5,059 nucleotides of DNA from CANLWN01 sp039815505 (GTDB lineage: Bacteria > Bacteroidota > Bacteroidia > Flavobacteriales > Flavobacteriaceae). How positions within the stretch are numbered: position 1 is the stretch's first letter; the number at the start of each line of letters is the position of its first letter. Position numbers and translations under genes: made by a program. The stretch lies in NCBI GenBank assembly GCA_039815505.1, contig JBCBZE010000262.1, positions 1-5,059 on the forward strand, written 5' to 3'. Under the pieces are notes generated by a model. It did no database searches and was not told the origin of the DNA. It saw only the letters and a list, made by a program, of their open reading frames with translations. Positions 4,820 to 5,059 of this stretch are shown here, one piece after another.

Positions 4820-5059
4820 TTAGGATTGGCTCCTAGTTTGAAGTTGAATATTAATAGTGCTATCTATAACTAACTCAAGGTTTTCCTTATGGGCCTTAAT
4901 CACCAAATGTTGAACAATATGTTTGGATGCCTTCAGTTCTTTAATACGTTCTACGGAAGACAACTTATCTTCATGCATTCCCGTGGTTAGGTTTAATGTC
5001 TGCACCGTATGGAATTTGATCTTATCGTTGATCAACGATAAAAGAACGTCCGCAGCCGC
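4820..5059 (-). CDS. C-terminal part of an unrecognised protein, cut by the window edge
   Basis: The frame is open from the window edge to a TAA at 4820-4822, so 79 residues of the C-terminus are visible. It begins AAADVLLSLINDKIKFHTVQ and contains a likely amphipathic helix, SSVERIKELKASKHIVQHLV, then a strand-like ENLELVIDSTINIQLQ, and it ends RSQS. An in-frame TTG at 5035 could start a 71-residue protein, but the frame continues upstream with sensible residues (AAADVLLSL), so a longer gene is more likely. It has no signal peptide or membrane segment in the visible part and reads as a soluble alpha/beta protein. I do not recognise the family. Only 17 bases separate it from sbtA on the same strand, so the two are probably co-transcribed and X could relate to bicarbonate use or control. 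The main promoter of this operon lies outside the window. Confidence 0.6.
   Translation of the reverse strand, partial: AAADVLLSLINDKIKFHTVQTLNLTTGMHEDKLSSVERIKELKASKHIVQHLVIKAHKENLELVIDSTINIQLQTRSQS

Overview
The window looks like chromosomal DNA from a marine-type member of the Flavobacteriaceae (Bacteroidota). The evidence is AT-rich sequence, few clear Shine-Dalgarno sites, -7 elements matching the Bacteroidota consensus TAnnTTTG, exported proteins whose signal peptides end in FSQ or ARAQ, and protein wording typical of the group (an Aat beginning MFFLNE, a DUF2490 protein). The genus cannot be fixed from this sequence alone.

Layout. One gene lies on the plus strand: aat (152-805), the leucyl/phenylalanyl-tRNA-protein transferase of the N-degron pathway. 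Everything else is on the minus strand, in three blocks. Block A (776-2042) is a two-gene unit: a secreted PepSY-like protein (1455-2042) whose last 17 bases overlap the start of a DUF2490 predicted outer-membrane protein (776-1471). The DUF2490 gene also overlaps the 3' end of aat by 30 bases, tail to tail. Block B (2361-2954) is a second copy of the secreted PepSY-like gene, clearly paralogous to the first but without an intact DUF2490 partner. Block C (3243-5059) is a likely operon reading X - sbtA - tag: the C-terminal part of an unrecognised protein, an SbtA-family sodium-dependent bicarbonate permease, and DNA-3-methyladenine glycosylase I.

The two spacers around block B hold most of the unexplained structure. 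The 318-base spacer (2043-2360) has a -7 element framed by an 8-bp inverted repeat just upstream of the first PepSY-like gene, a perfect 7-bp hairpin, a 12-bp direct repeat, and a short plus-strand stretch resembling one blade of a two-component-regulator (Reg_prop) propeller. The 288-base spacer (2955-3242) has repeated TTAAAC/GTTTAA words near the second PepSY-like gene and a weak terminator candidate behind tag.

Functionally, aat and tag are housekeeping genes (protein turnover and repair of alkylated DNA). SbtA probably supplies bicarbonate for anaplerotic carboxylation in a heterotroph. The PepSY-like/DUF2490 pair is the least understood part: a small exported protein and a predicted beta-barrel made from one transcript with overlapping reading frames, next to a duplicated copy of the small protein. 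I did not find a defence system, CRISPR array, insertion sequence, tRNA or rRNA.
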